This document shows, piece by piece, positions 9,937-21,200 of a stretch of DNA of 64,000 bases; the first letter of the stretch is position 1, and each line of letters opens with the position of its first letter. A program made the position numbers and the translations under genes. Location of the stretch: the NCBI GenBank assembly GCA_003280985.1, contig QCDH01000003.1, positions 73,591 through 137,590 on the forward strand, given 5' to 3'. This stretch comes from Prochlorococcus sp. AG-355-A18 (lineage in GTDB: Bacteria > Cyanobacteriota > Cyanobacteriia > PCC-6307 > Cyanobiaceae). The notes beneath the pieces were generated by a model that was not told where the DNA came from, did no database searches, and saw only the letters and a program-made list of their open reading frames with translations.

Positions 9937-12900
9937 ATGAGTTTAAATACTTTAGTTGATTATATTTCTAACTCACAAATTACTTCAGAATTAATAAAAA
10001 GAATTTCAAAAAATAATGAATTAAATATTGTTGGTTCAAGTAGATATGCTAAATCAATAATTTTAGATAGCATCGCAAAAAAAGAGGGAAAAAATATATT
10101 ATTAATTTGTCCTAATGTAGAAGTTGCCTACAAATGGATTGGTTATTTTGAAAGTATAAATAATAAAGCAGTTTTATATTATCCTCCAAAAGAACATCTA
10201 CCATACTCCTCAATTAATAAATCGAAAGAGATTGAATTTAGTCAGCTTACTGTTTTATCCAAATTAATAAAAAAAGAGAAAAATGAACTTAATATTGTTA
10301 TATCAACAGAGAGATCACTACAACCTCATCTAATAAATAAAAACTTTTTAATTGAAAACAAGTTAGATTTGCAAAAAGGGGGTCAAATCGAGATTCAAGA
10401 ATTAGCAAATAAGCTTACTTTGCTGGGTTATACAAAGGAAAATGTGACTTCAACAGAAGGATTCTGGAGTAGGAGAGGGGAAATAATAGATATTTATCCT
10501 ATAAATAATGAGTTTCCTATAAGATTAGAATTTTTCGATAATGTAATTGAAAAAATAAGAGAATATGATCCACACACACAGAAAACATTAGAAAGTATAA
10601 ATAATATTGAAATAATACAAGCGGGATTTGATTTGCTACTAAAAGATAAGTTAAATAACTTATCTAAGAACAGTATTTTTAATTCAGAAGATATAAATAA
10701 AAATAATCTTGATCGTTATTTAGGAATAATTGAAGAAGAGCCTTCAAATATAATTGATTTTATAAATAGGGACACAATTCTTGTCATTGATGAATTAGAA
10801 GATTGCAAAAAATTTGCAAATAATTGGTATCTAGATTCAGAAAGTAATTTTGATAATTGTGCGTATGAATTAAATGAGAACCTTAAAAACAATGACATAA
10901 ATTTAGAAGCCAAAGCTAATTTGCATTTAAAGTTTGACGAAATATTAAATTCACTAGGAAATTTTAATTTAATAAAATTTTATGAATTTGAATCTAAAGT
11001 CAATATTGACAATAGGTTTTTGTTAAACGATAAAAGATTAAATTCATACTCTAAAAATATAGGGAAATTATCCAAAGATATAAATCAAAATATAAAAAAA
11101 AATGAAAAAGTATGGATATTATCAGCACAGCCATTGAGAACTAGGACTTTACTTTTTGAGCACGAATGTAATACAAATTTCTTAAATAATCCAAATGATA
11201 TTGATGAAGCATTTAAGTCAATTAATAATTCAACTCCTTTAATTTTAAAAAATAAGAACAATTATGAAATCGAGGGTTTTTATCTTCCGATATGGAAAGT
11301 AGTCCTGATAACAGATAAAGAATTATTTTCACAACAATCTCTTTTTAATAATGTATTCATAAGAAGAAAAAAAAGAAGTGTTAATTCAAATATAAATGTA
11401 AATAAGATTAGTCCAGGAGATTTTATAGTTCATAAAAATCATGGGATAGGAAAATTTTTAAAAATAGAAAAAATTAATATAACTGGAGATTCAAGAGATT
11501 ATTTAGTCATTCAGTATCAAGATGGGAAGATAAGTGTTGCCGCTGATCAACTCGGTAGTGTTAACAGATATAGATCAAGCGGAACAATAACGCCAAAAAT
11601 AAATAAATTAGGAGGGACAGAATGGGAAAGAATAAAAGATAAAAATAAGAAACAAATCAAAAAGGTTGCTGTCGATATATTAAAACTTTATGCAAAGAGA
11701 GAAAAATTAAGGGGACACATATACCCAGAAGATGGTCCTTGGCAAGATGAATTAGAGGAATCATTCCCTTATCAACCAACCCCAGATCAAATTACTGCTG
11801 TAAAGGAAATAAAATCTGATATGGAAAGCGATAAGCCAATGGACAGGTTAGTTTGTGGAGATGTAGGATTTGGCAAAACAGAAGTCGCTGTTCGGGCTAT
11901 TTTTAAAGCTATAACATCAGGCAAACAGGTAATATTACTAGCACCTACAACAATCCTAGCTCAACAACATTGGAGAACAATAAATAATAGATTTTCACCT
12001 TACCCAATAAAAGTATCCTTACTCAATAGATTCAAATCCATTAATGAAAGGAAGGAAATCTACGCAGGTTTGAAAAATAACAAAATTGATTTAGTAGTGG
12101 CAACGCACCAAATTTTAGGAAAAGAAATAGAAATTAAAAACTTAGGATTACTTGTTATTGATGAAGAACAAAGATTTGGAGTAAGACAAAAGGAGAAAAT
12201 AAAAAAAATCAAAACCAATATAGACGTTTTAACTCTCTCAGCAACTCCAATTCCAAGAACTCTGTATATGAGCTTATCTGGACTAAGACAAATGAGCTTA
12301 CTAAATACTCCTCCTCCATCAAGAAGATCAATAAAAACATATTTATCTGAAATAGATATGGATGTTATAAGAACTGCAATTAATCAAGAACTTGATAGGG
12401 GAGGTCAAATTTTTTATGTTCTTCCAAGAATTTCTGATATTGATCAAGCTGTAGACAAATTAAAAAATATGTTTCCCAGCTTAAAATTTATTGTTGCTCA
12501 TGGGCAAATGAACGAAACAGAGCTTGAAAATGCAATGATTGCTTTTAATAATGGAGAAGTTGATCTTATGATATGCACAACGATAATTGAAAGTGGATTA
12601 GACATCCCTAAAGTAAATACAATCATTATTGAAGATTCTCACAAATTTGGCCTTTCACAACTTTATCAACTTAGAGGTAGAGTTGGTAGAAGCGGGGTAC
12701 AAGCATATGCTTGGTTATTTTATCCAAATATAAATAAGGTTAATGACGCTGCAAAACAAAGATTGAAAGCGATAAAAGACTTTTCAGAACTAGGGAGTGG
12801 ATACCAACTTGCAATGAAAGATATGGAAATAAGGGGTATTGGTAGTTTACTAGGAGAAGAACAAAGTGGAAAGGTTAATGCTATTGGATATGATTTATAT

Positions 12901-13449
12901 ATAGAAATGCTCCATGAGGCTATATCAGAAATCAGTGGGCAAGAAATACCAGAAGTTAGCGATACTCAAATTGATCTACCAATAAATGCATTTATACCTG
13001 CAACATGGATATTAAACAGGGAAGAGAAACTTGAAGCTTACAAATCTGCTACTGAATGTTCAAATAATGCTGAACTAACAGAATTAGCTACTGATTGGGT
13101 GAATAGATATGGAAACTTACCCAAACCTGTTGAGTCCTTAATTATGATAATGAGACTAAAATTACTAGCCAAAAAATGCGGTTTTAATAAGATCAAGCTC
13201 AAAAAGCCAAACATCTTGATAGAGACCAAATTAAAAAATTCTACTTTTAAAATTTTCAAAAATTCCTTAGCAAGTAGTGTTCAAAATAAATTCAATTTTA
13301 ATGAAGGAGAACAATTATCAATCATCACTATAAGGGGTTTAGGAGCAACTGAAATTCAAAACCAAATTGATCAATTAATGTTGTGGTTCGAGTCTTTTGA
13401 GAGAGAAATAAAGAGTTTCGATAAAGAACTTCTCATTAAAAGAGAATAA
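9937..13449 (+). CDS. mfd: Transcription-repair coupling factor Mfd
   Basis: An 1170-residue DNA translocase that removes stalled RNA polymerase at lesions and recruits UvrA. Domain order is complete: an N-terminal UvrB-like part, the CarD/RID-like polymerase-interacting domain (P-G-D-F-I-V-H-K-N-H-G-I-G near 491), then helicase motifs with Walker A G-D-V-G-F-G-K-T-E (near 641) and I-D-E-E-Q (near 742), the R-G-R-V-G-R motif VI, and the C-terminal TRCF domain. Length is normal for the family. It stands alone after a divergent promoter region shared with terC. Confidence 0.97.
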   Translation: MSLNTLVDYISNSQITSELIKRISKNNELNIVGSSRYAKSIILDSIAKKEGKNILLICPNVEVAYKWIGYFESINNKAVLYYPPKEHLPYSSINKSKEIEFSQLTVLSKLIKKEKNELNIVISTERSLQPHLINKNFLIENKLDLQKGGQIEIQELANKLTLLGYTKENVTSTEGFWSRRGEIIDIYPINNEFPIRLEFFDNVIEKIREYDPHTQKTLESINNIEIIQAGFDLLLKDKLNNLSKNSIFNSEDINKNNLDRYLGIIEEEPSNIIDFINRDTILVIDELEDCKKFANNWYLDSESNFDNCAYELNENLKNNDINLEAKANLHLKFDEILNSLGNFNLIKFYEFESKVNIDNRFLLNDKRLNSYSKNIGKLSKDINQNIKKNEKVWILSAQPLRTRTLLFEHECNTNFLNNPNDIDEAFKSINNSTPLILKNKNNYEIEGFYLPIWKVVLITDKELFSQQSLFNNVFIRRKKRSVNSNINVNKISPGDFIVHKNHGIGKFLKIEKINITGDSRDYLVIQYQDGKISVAADQLGSVNRYRSSGTITPKINKLGGTEWERIKDKNKKQIKKVAVDILKLYAKREKLRGHIYPEDGPWQDELEESFPYQPTPDQITAVKEIKSDMESDKPMDRLVCGDVGFGKTEVAVRAIFKAITSGKQVILLAPTTILAQQHWRTINNRFSPYPIKVSLLNRFKSINERKEIYAGLKNNKIDLVVATHQILGKEIEIKNLGLLVIDEEQRFGVRQKEKIKKIKTNIDVLTLSATPIPRTLYMSLSGLRQMSLLNTPPPSRRSIKTYLSEIDMDVIRTAINQELDRGGQIFYVLPRISDIDQAVDKLKNMFPSLKFIVAHGQMNETELENAMIAFNNGEVDLMICTTIIESGLDIPKVNTIIIEDSHKFGLSQLYQLRGRVGRSGVQAYAWLFYPNINKVNDAAKQRLKAIKDFSELGSGYQLAMKDMEIRGIGSLLGEEQSGKVNAIGYDLYIEMLHEAISEISGQEIPEVSDTQIDLPINAFIPATWILNREEKLEAYKSATECSNNAELTELATDWVNRYGNLPKPVESLIMIMRLKLLAKKCGFNKIKLKKPNILIETKLKNSTFKIFKNSLASSVQNKFNFNEGEQLSIITIRGLGATEIQNQIDQLMLWFESFEREIKSFDKELLIKRE

Positions 13450-13521
13450 ATTATTAAATAATTATTTAAAATCCGCGAAAGAGTTTGAATTCGGTTAGGT
13501 TTATAAAAATAAATTTAATTT

Positions 13522-13683
13522 ATGGGTGAATATATAGACGTCGGAATCCAAACTTCGATTTTACCCTTATCAATCATTCTTTCATCAATTGTTCTTGGTA
13601 TATTTGCAATATTTGGGGAAGAAACAGAAAATGATGATGATGATTCCGATTCAGGAAGTGGTGGCCTCATGCAACCCATTTGA
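13522..13683 (+). CDS. Small single-span membrane protein with poly-Asp tail
   Basis: A 53-residue protein. A hydrophobic helix at about residues 10-32 is followed by an acidic run of Asp/Glu/Ser and a conserved-looking end G-G-L-M-Q-P-I. The layout (one span, Asp run, Gly-Gly-Leu, Pro near the C-terminus) is repeated in the island protein at 35412-35594. It is convergent with the next gene, with only 2 bases between their stops. Function unknown. Confidence 0.7.
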   Translation: MGEYIDVGIQTSILPLSIILSSIVLGIFAIFGEETENDDDDSDSGSGGLMQPI

Positions 13684-13685
13684 AA

Positions 13686-14054
13686 TTATTTATAACTAAT
13701 TTTTTTTGATTTTCTTTTAGAAACTCTAAATATCCTATAAACAGAGCCTGTCATTAAAATCAAAGCAGTAAAAGAAGACGCAAAAATAAAAATCACCAAA
13801 AATATCTCGTAGAGATATGAAAAGAGATCACTTAATATTAAAAAAGTTTTATTAAATGTTCTAGGTAAATTTTGTAGCAGCAAATTTTTATTAGGGATTA
13901 GGTAATTTATATAAACTAATAAAATACTCAAAATAAACAAAAATAAAGATTCCGTAAGTAGTCTTCTTTTAGATTTTCTTCTTAAATTTAATTTTTTTTT
14001 AAAAATATATTTATCTGATTTAATATTCAAATTAGGGATGTTTAAATCTGCCAT
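13686..14054 (-). CDS. Small membrane protein, unknown
   Basis: A 122-residue protein with a very basic N-terminal 35 residues (K-K-K-L-N-L-R-R-K-S-K-R-R), then hydrophobic segments at about 36-52 and 80-105, and a basic C-terminus. This suggests two membrane spans with both ends on the positively charged, cytoplasmic side. No recognised domain. It lies downstream of the DUF4335-like gene on the same strand. Confidence 0.6.
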   Translation of the reverse strand: MADLNIPNLNIKSDKYIFKKKLNLRRKSKRRLLTESLFLFILSILLVYINYLIPNKNLLLQNLPRTFNKTFLILSDLFSYLYEIFLVIFIFASSFTALILMTGSVYRIFRVSKRKSKKISYK

Positions 14055-14138
14055 AAATCAAATCTCAAATAATAAATTTGAATTAATCTGAAGATAAAAC
14101 AATAGTATCGTGTTTGTATTTAATATGCTAATAGCTCT

Positions 14139-14729
14139 TTATTCTGGTTTTATTAGTTCTTTTTTTTCTATATTTTCTATAGGATTACCAAAATAAATAA
14201 AAGAAGAAGAGAATAGAATTAAAGAGCAAATTGCAATAAACGGTGGAAAAAAGAAATTGAAAAATTTAACTTTTTTATTTAACCCAAATTTTAATTTTTG
14301 AGGAATTCTATTAGGTATATCAGTTTTTTTTATTCTTACTTTTGGCGATTCATTTAACTGATCAAAACAATTTATAGTATCTGAAAGCAATGAATTACCA
14401 ATCTTTAAAATTAAAGGCTTTACATTTGGTTTAGAGCTCTTAAGAACAATATTATGTTCGTGAAGATTATCAGCTTTTATATCAATTAATTTAGACTCAA
14501 ATAAAGGTATTTTGTTTTTTATTAAAAGATTTGAATAAATATAAAAAGCATTCATGATAGGCTCCAAATGCTCAATTTTACCTTCAATAAGTGGTTTATC
14601 AATTATGGTTAATTTCCATTGAGAGATTATAGATATTTGATCTTTATTTTCATTATTGGAATAATCTGGTAATCCAATTATTTCGAGACTTACTGAAGAT
14701 TGATGAAATGACAATTTATTTTGCATCAT
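14139..14729 (-). CDS. DUF4335-like cyanobacterial protein
   Basis: A 196-residue protein with a soluble N-terminal domain (S-V-S-L-E-I-I-G-L-P start, Q-W-K-L-T-I-I-D-K-P) and a single C-terminal membrane helix at about residues 157-178. The domain, the C-terminal anchor, and its place directly after a DUF3038-like gene (1 base between them) match the DUF3038-DUF4335 pair of cyanobacteria. Function is unknown. Confidence 0.65.
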   Translation of the reverse strand: MMQNKLSFHQSSVSLEIIGLPDYSNNENKDQISIISQWKLTIIDKPLIEGKIEHLEPIMNAFYIYSNLLIKNKIPLFESKLIDIKADNLHEHNIVLKSSKPNVKPLILKIGNSLLSDTINCFDQLNESPKVRIKKTDIPNRIPQKLKFGLNKKVKFFNFFFPPFIAICSLILFSSSFIYFGNPIENIEKKELIKPE

Positions 14730-14730
14730 A

Positions 14731-15252
14731 TTAAAAATCGTATAAAAAATTTTTCAACTTTTGATAACCTTGATTTGAGATGCAAAACGATAAAGTAAGC
14801 AAAGATTTTATGATAATTTCATCATTTTCAGCTTGATTTAAGAGCTTTTTCACTCTCATACTATCCATATTAAATCTCTCTTTTATCAACTCAATAAATC
14901 TCTTATTAAAATCATTCCAAATAACTGAATTCTCTTCAAATTCTTTAGATTTCAGTATCTCTCTAATGTAAGGATATAAATATTTAGACATTTCAACCGT
15001 AATTATTATTAAGGCATCGAATTCGTTAAGTTTAATATTGTTACAAACATAAGATTTTCTCAGTGGATTATTATTTCTTAATTTCCAAATAGTGACTTTA
15101 TTCGGCAGAATATTATTTAAGTTAAGTTTATTTGATAAGGCGTAAAAGGACTGTATTCCGTTTAAGTCAATAGTTTCAAGTATTAATAATAATAAGTCAA
15201 GCTTCTCAATAGATTTTCTTGATACTTGATTTACTCTATTTAAAACTGTAAT
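14731..15252 (-). CDS. DUF3038-like protein, probable ATT start
   Basis: The frame is open from 15261 down to 14731, but the first ATG is only at 14991, which would give just 86 residues. The codons upstream encode a convincing protein: a Leu-rich helix (L-D-L-L-L-L-I-L-E) followed by W-K-L-R-N-N-N-P-L-R, running without a stop into the ATG part. This reaches the length I expect for DUF3038. No ATG, GTG or TTG lies in the extension; ATT at 15250-15252 with AAGAG just upstream is the best candidate. Alternatives are a frameshift near the start or an internal start. It sits 1 base from the DUF4335-like gene. Confidence 0.6.
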   Translation of the reverse strand: MTVLNRVNQVSRKSIEKLDLLLLILETIDLNGIQSFYALSNKLNLNNILPNKVTIWKLRNNNPLRKSYVCNNIKLNEFDALIIITVEMSKYLYPYIREILKSKEFEENSVIWNDFNKRFIELIKERFNMDSMRVKKLLNQAENDEIIIKSLLTLSFCISNQGYQKLKNFLYDF

Positions 15253-15291
15253 TGTTCTCTTTTAGAAGATAAGCAAATTATAACAGAATTA

Positions 15292-15489
15292 TTATTCCAT
15301 TTTTTGAAATAAAAAAGAATATAACTGATCAAGCTCTTCAATAGTTAGCATTCCATAACTCCATAATAATATTGGTAATGGAGTTTTATTTTTTATAGAT
15401 AATTTTATACCAAGTTCAATAGAAGACTCCTCTAAACCGATTTCATTAAATAGATAAAATATCATTTCTCTTGAAAGAAAATTATTCAT
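15292..15489 (-). CDS. DUF2949-like small protein
   Basis: A 65-residue protein with E-L-G-I-K-L-S, P-L-P-I-L-L-W-S-Y-G-M-L-T-I-E-E-L-D-Q-L, a pattern I know from the cyanobacterial DUF2949 family. The ATG overlaps the stop of the preceding monooxygenase gene (ATGA), so the two are translationally coupled. Function unknown. Confidence 0.72.
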   Translation of the reverse strand: MNNFLSREMIFYLFNEIGLEESSIELGIKLSIKNKTPLPILLWSYGMLTIEELDQLYSFLFQKME

Positions 15490-16649
15490 AAGTTTTGTTT
15501 GATTCTTGAGTAAATTAGAGATTTAGTCATTTGATTGAGTACTAATTTTCTTATAAAAACAACTTTATTTAAAAGTAAAAAAGAGAATTTTCTTATAGGA
15601 AATAAAAAAAAGTGTCTATTCGCAAAAATTGATATCAATGAATCAGTTATTAAAATAGTAACGATAATATCTAAAATTCTGCTTGAAACATATTTAAATT
15701 TAAATAAAAGTAATTGTATTTTAGTAATGGCATTATTTTCATTAAAAATATCAAAAATAGTATTAACGTCTCTCCAACAACTATTAAGACCCTGACCACC
15801 TACAGGATGAAATGTATGAAATGCATCTCCTACAAAAACTAATTTTTTAAAATTTAAAACTGGTAAATTTAAGGATAATGAAACAGGAAAAATATTACAT
15901 TCGCCAATCATTTGATCCAACTTGAATTCATCCGGCAAAATAGTTGATAAATTATCCATTAAAAAATTCTTATCAGAATTTAACCTTTCAATAGCCTTTA
16001 ATGTACTGGAAGTCCAAATTACTTGATATAAGTTTTTTTCTAAAGGTAATAATGCAAGTGGGCCTTCTTTTCTAAAAATTTCATAAGCGCGCTTTTCACA
16101 ATGGCCTCTAACAGATACTTTAAAAGTTAAACAAGACTGGCTATAAGATTTTTTTATATCTACAAAATCCAACAATTTTTTATCAAGTGAATTTGCTCCC
16201 GTAGAAAGGAATTGATAATCAAATAATATTTTTTTACGAAACAATCTCTGTGGCGTCATAAAAAAAATATTTTCATAATTATCAATCTCATGAAAAAATA
16301 CATTCATAAGATCCGAATGTTTAACAACCCAGCCAATATTTTCAGCAGAACTTATATCATCATCTAAGTCAGAAGTTGATAAGTTGGTCAAAGCAGAAGT
16401 TAGGCTATCTGAAATTGAAAGGGTATCAAAGCCAAATAAAAATGGTTCTAATTTTTCCCAAAGTCTGAATTTAGATAAGATTTTTTTTGTTGAGTGAGTA
16501 ATTGCATAAGTTTTATCTTTATCAATTAATCTATCTTTTGTTAATAAATCAGTTAAAAAAATATTGCAATCAAATTTTGAAAGTGCAATTGAAAGTAATA
16601 AGCCTGTAGGACCAGATCCAGTAATTTTAAAATTTAATTTATGTTTCAT
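15486..16649 (-). CDS. UbiH/COQ6-type FAD-dependent monooxygenase
   Basis: A 387-residue flavoprotein hydroxylase. The N-terminal Rossmann motif G-S-G-P-T-G-L-L-L-S (about residues 11-20) binds FAD. The second FAD motif, F-V-G-D-A-F-H-T-F-H-P-V-G-G-Q-G-L-N near 285, is typical of aromatic-ring hydroxylases of quinone pathways. In cyanobacteria the substrate is not certain; a quinone or related aromatic compound is a family-based guess. It is upstream of the coupled DUF2949 gene. Confidence 0.85.
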   Translation of the reverse strand: MKHKLNFKITGSGPTGLLLSIALSKFDCNIFLTDLLTKDRLIDKDKTYAITHSTKKILSKFRLWEKLEPFLFGFDTLSISDSLTSALTNLSTSDLDDDISSAENIGWVVKHSDLMNVFFHEIDNYENIFFMTPQRLFRKKILFDYQFLSTGANSLDKKLLDFVDIKKSYSQSCLTFKVSVRGHCEKRAYEIFRKEGPLALLPLEKNLYQVIWTSSTLKAIERLNSDKNFLMDNLSTILPDEFKLDQMIGECNIFPVSLSLNLPVLNFKKLVFVGDAFHTFHPVGGQGLNSCWRDVNTIFDIFNENNAITKIQLLLFKFKYVSSRILDIIVTILITDSLISIFANRHFFLFPIRKFSFLLLNKVVFIRKLVLNQMTKSLIYSRIKQNL

Positions 16650-16668
16650 CAGATAATATAAATATCAA

Positions 16669-17310
16669 CTATCTATTCAAATAAATATAACAAATTTCCT
16701 CAAAGGCTGGTCTTAATAAATAGGGGTACTCACCAACCCATAAGTTAATTTCAGGAAGCCATGCATCGGTCAAATAAAAATCTCTGTCAAAATTACGGTT
16801 ATCAGATGTTATTAAACATCTAATACTAGAACCAACCCTAATTTGACTATGCTTATTTTCCATAGGAAAACTTAATTTTTCCAAATAACCATCCTCATCT
16901 TCTAATTCAAGTACTAACCAAGTCCTTTTGTTTTCGATAACTTCTAATCGACCTTGCCTATTAGATTGTTCTCTTGAACTTTCAATCTTTTCTGTTTTAT
17001 AAATATCTGATATGTAGCCATCAAATATAGAAAAAAATTTATATTTTCTTAATTGCAAATTTTTTCTACTTGATTCAAGAATTGGTCCCCAGATTATATA
17101 CAAAAAGAAGCCTACACATAGGAATAACCAGAAATTATTAGTTTGATCTCCAGTCGAACTAATTATTAATGAGATAAATCCACCAATTGAAGAAACTATC
17201 ACTCTTTGAAGAATTTTTCTTGGATTCCCCAACGCATATTTAAATTGACTTCCTGTACCAACTGCAGGTATAAGTTTTGAAATTTGACTTGAATTAATTG
17301 GAATTAACAT
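16669..17310 (-). CDS. Conserved cyanobacterial membrane-anchored protein, unknown
   Basis: A 213-residue protein with two hydrophobic segments (about residues 38-54 and 60-78) and then a soluble beta-rich domain of about 130 residues (K-R-T-W-L-V-L-E-L-E-D, L-T-D-A-W-L-P-E-I-N-L-W-V-G-E-Y-P). The well-formed Trp-rich end suggests a conserved fold, but I cannot name it. Its start is 1 base past the stop of dapB, so it is likely co-transcribed with it. Confidence 0.6.
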   Translation of the reverse strand: MLIPINSSQISKLIPAVGTGSQFKYALGNPRKILQRVIVSSIGGFISLIISSTGDQTNNFWLFLCVGFFLYIIWGPILESSRKNLQLRKYKFFSIFDGYISDIYKTEKIESSREQSNRQGRLEVIENKRTWLVLELEDEDGYLEKLSFPMENKHSQIRVGSSIRCLITSDNRNFDRDFYLTDAWLPEINLWVGEYPYLLRPAFEEICYIYLNR

Positions 17311-17311
17311 T

Positions 17312-18160
17312 TTAAAAAATCAATTTTTCAAGTCCATAAACTAAAGTTTCATAATTACCAATTTTTTTAATAGCCTGTAAAACTCCTGGCATATATGCCT
17401 TTCTATCAATAGTGTCATGCTTAATTGTGTAAGTTTCTCCAGGAGATCCCATAATTACTAACTGATGAGCGAGTAATCCTGGTAATCGTACAGAATGTAT
17501 ATTAATTCCTGAATCTCTGACCCCTCCCCGCACACCTTTCAATGACTCAGACTCTTTTACTATATTCTGATTAAATTTCTTTGGATATTCTTCAATCATT
17601 TCTGCAGTTTTTATACACGTCCCACTAGGAGAATCAGCTTTTTGATTATGATGCATCTCTATTAATTCAATATTGTCATAAAACCTTGCAGCTACCGATG
17701 CCGCCTGCTGAAGAAGAACCATACCTACTGAAAAATTAGGAATTATTGCACAACCAACAGATGCTTTCTGAGCAAAAAGAGACAAATCTTGTATTTGCGA
17801 AGGGCTTAGACCTGTAGTTCCTACTACTGGTGATACTCCATATGCAATAGCTGATCTGGTATTTTCATATACAGAATCAGGATGAGTAAAATCAACCAAC
17901 ACAGGTTTGATATTTTCATTTCTATAATTTTGACTTACAGAACATAAAGTTCCTTCAAAATCATTTGAAACAAAAACATTACATTTTTTTACCTTCAATA
18001 ATTCAGAAATATTTGAGCCATTGTTCTTTTCGTTTATGTCGATTGCTGCAACAAGTTCACAATCTGTAGAATTTAATACAGTATTAACCACCTCGCTGCC
18101 CATTCTGCCTAAAGCTCCGGACACTAGTACTGGTATTGGTTTTTTAGAATTTTCAATCAT
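17312..18160 (-). CDS. dapB: 4-hydroxy-tetrahydrodipicolinate reductase
   Basis: A 282-residue NAD(P)H-dependent enzyme of the diaminopimelate/lysine pathway. The N-terminus has the nucleotide site V-S-G-A-L-G-R-M-G, there is V-V-G-T-T-G-L near 118, and the catalytic signature [12 protein letters not shown] is near 170. Length is normal. It is divergent from chlH, with about 100 bases between the two starts. Confidence 0.95.
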   Translation of the reverse strand: MIENSKKPIPVLVSGALGRMGSEVVNTVLNSTDCELVAAIDINEKNNGSNISELLKVKKCNVFVSNDFEGTLCSVSQNYRNENIKPVLVDFTHPDSVYENTRSAIAYGVSPVVGTTGLSPSQIQDLSLFAQKASVGCAIIPNFSVGMVLLQQAASVAARFYDNIELIEMHHNQKADSPSGTCIKTAEMIEEYPKKFNQNIVKESESLKGVRGGVRDSGINIHSVRLPGLLAHQLVIMGSPGETYTIKHDTIDRKAYMPGVLQAIKKIGNYETLVYGLEKLIF

Positions 18161-18262
18161 TTTTTTAAAAATTTTTTTTTTAAAGGTTGTTACACGCTAT
18201 TTATATTGCACACAATAACGTCTTTTCATTCGTAGGCTGGTAGAAATACTTAAAGAAAATCA

Positions 18263-21200
18263 ATGTTTACGCAGGTCCTCTCAGCAAACCGCAGAGTTTC
18301 TCCTGTTGAGGATAACAAACACAAAGTTGTAATAAAAGCAGTTTATGTTGTCCTTGAGCCACAATACCAAAATTCCTTAACGGAAGCTGCAAAATCAATA
18401 AATAGGATGAATGGGCCAATAGGTATAGACCTTAGCGGCTATCTTATCGAAGAACTTAGGAATGATAGAAATTTTGAAGATTTCAAAGAAGATATAGCTA
18501 ATGCAGATATATTCGTTGCTTCTCTAATTTTCATTGAAGACCTTGCTCAAAAAGTGGTTGATGCAGTATCTCCATTTAAAGACAAACTTAAAGCATCAAT
18601 TGTTTTCCCCTCTATGCCAGAGGTAATGAGATTAAATAAGCTAGGTTCTTTTAGTATGGCCCAACTTGGCCAATCTAAAAGTATTATAGGAGATTTAATA
18701 AAAAAGAAAAAAGAATCTGATGGAGTAAGTTTCCAAGATTCAATGTTGAAGTTATTAAATACACTACCTTCAATACTTAAATACCTACCAGTGGAAAAGG
18801 CTCAAGATGCTAGAACATTTATTCTGAGTTTTCAGTACTGGTTAGGTGGTACCACTGAAAACTTAAAAAACTTCTTGTTAATGATTTCTGAAAAGTATGC
18901 TGTTTCAGAGATCATGAAAGATCAAATAGAAGAATTCAAAATTCAAGACCCTGAAACGTTCCCAGATTTAGGAATTTGGCATCCTCTTGCTCCTTGCATG
19001 TTTGAAAGCCTTAAAGAATATCAAAATTGGGAAAATAATAGGAAAGATATAAATCCTAAAGATGACAAAACGCCAACGATAGGCTTAGTGCTTCAAAGGA
19101 GTCATATTGTTACGGGAGATGATGCTCATTACGTTGCTGTTATTCAAGAATTGGAATACAGAGGTGCCAGAGTACTACCTATCTTCTGTGGGGGTCTTGA
19201 TTTTTCTAAACCAGTTAATGAATTTTATTTTGATTCCATAAATAAGGATCAACCTATAGTGGATGGAGTTGTATCTCTAACGGGATTTGCACTAGTTGGT
19301 GGGCCAGCAAGACAAGATCATCCTAAAGCTATTGAAGCTCTAAAAAGGTTAAATAGACCCTATATGGTTGCTCTTCCATTAGTCTTCCAAACTACACAAG
19401 AATGGGAAGATAGTGACCTAGGTTTACACCCTGTTCAGGTAGCACTTCAGATTGCAATTCCAGAGCTTGATGGTGCTATTGAACCTATTATTCTCTCAGG
19501 TCGTGATGATGCTACAGGTAAGGCGCATACGCTCCAAGATCGAGTTGATGTAATAGCTGAAAGAGCAATAAAATGGTCAACTTTAAGAGTTAAACAAAGA
19601 AAGGATAAAAAATTAGCCATCACTGTTTTTAGTTTCCCACCAGACAAAGGAAATGTTGGTACGGCAGCATATTTGAATGTTTTTGGTTCAATTTATAGAG
19701 TACTTCTTGAAATGAAATCGAAAGGATATCAAATAGATGAACTTCCAAGTAATTCAAAAGAATTAATGGAAAAAGTAATTAACAACCCTGAAGCGATGGA
19801 TGGCTCTCCAGAGTTAAATATTGCTCATAAAATGTCAGTAAAAGAATATGAAGAGTTCACACCATATTCACAAAGACTCGAAGAAAATTGGGGTAAACCT
19901 CCTGGAACCCTTAATAGTGATGGACAAAACCTACTTATCTATGGAAAACATTTTGGAAATGTTTTCATAGGAGTTCAGCCTACATTCGGTTATGAAGGTG
20001 ATCCCATGAGATTGCTCTATTCAAGAAGTGCTAGTCCTCATCATGGTTTTGCTGCTTATTACACATATGTAGAAAAAATCTGGGGAGCTGATGCTGTTCT
20101 ACATTTTGGAACTCACGGCTCACTTGAATTTATGCCAGGGAAGCAGATGGGCATGAGTGAAACTTGCTATCCGGATTCTCTCATTGGATCATTGCCTAAT
20201 TTGTATTACTATGCTGCGAATAATCCTTCTGAAGCAACAATTGCGAAGAGAAGAGGGTATGCTTCAACCATTAGTTATCTGACTCCTCCAGCAGAGAATG
20301 CAGGACTTTACAAAGGGCTTAAAGAACTAAGTGAACTCGTTGGTTCTTATCAACAATTAAGAGAAAATAGCAGGGGTATTCAAATTGTTAATGCAATAGT
20401 TGAGACTTCTAAACAATGTAACCTTGACAAAGATGTAGAGCTTCCTTCAAAAGACGTTGAAGAACTTTCAATAGATGAAAGAGATTTATTTGTTGGTAAT
20501 GTCTATAAACAGTTGATGGAAATTGAAAGTAGATTGTTGCCTTGCGGTCTTCATACTATTGGAGAAGCTCCAACAGCAGAAGAAGCTGTTGCAACACTTG
20601 TAAATATTGCATCTCTAGAGAGAGAACAAGAAGGATTAAGATCTCTTCCTGGATTACTCGCAGAATCTATCGGTCTAACTATTGAACAAATTTATGATGG
20701 TAATAATAAAGGTGAACTTAAATTTGTAGAGTTAAATGAAAAAATCATAAAGACAGCAAGAGAGTCGATTTTTGCAATGGTTAACTCTTTAAAAATTGTT
20801 GATGGCAGAGTTTATTTAGAAAAATCACTTCTTTCCAAACTTTTAGATTTACTTAAAGTTTTTGGTCTAAATCTACCTACCCCTTGGCTAAGGGTATGCA
20901 GATTAAATGGATTTAATGAAGTTAATCAAAAGGAATTAAATAAATTATTTGATTACTTACTTTTCTGTCTGGAACAGGTCTGCGCAGACAAAGAAATGGA
21001 TAGCCTCATTAAAGCTCTAGATGGAAATTATGTTTTACCTGGACCAGGTGGAGATCCTATTAGAAATCCAGGTGTTTTGCCCAGTGGTAAAAATATCCAT
21101 GCACTTGATCCTCAATCAATCCCAACCACAGCAGCAGTAGCTGCAGCGAAGTCTGTTGTTGACAAATTAATTGAAAGACAAAAAGAAGAGCAAGGAACTT

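Noticed and set aside
15535-15795. Plus-strand 86-codon frame
   Set aside because: It is fully inside the UbiH-like gene on the other strand and has no family features.
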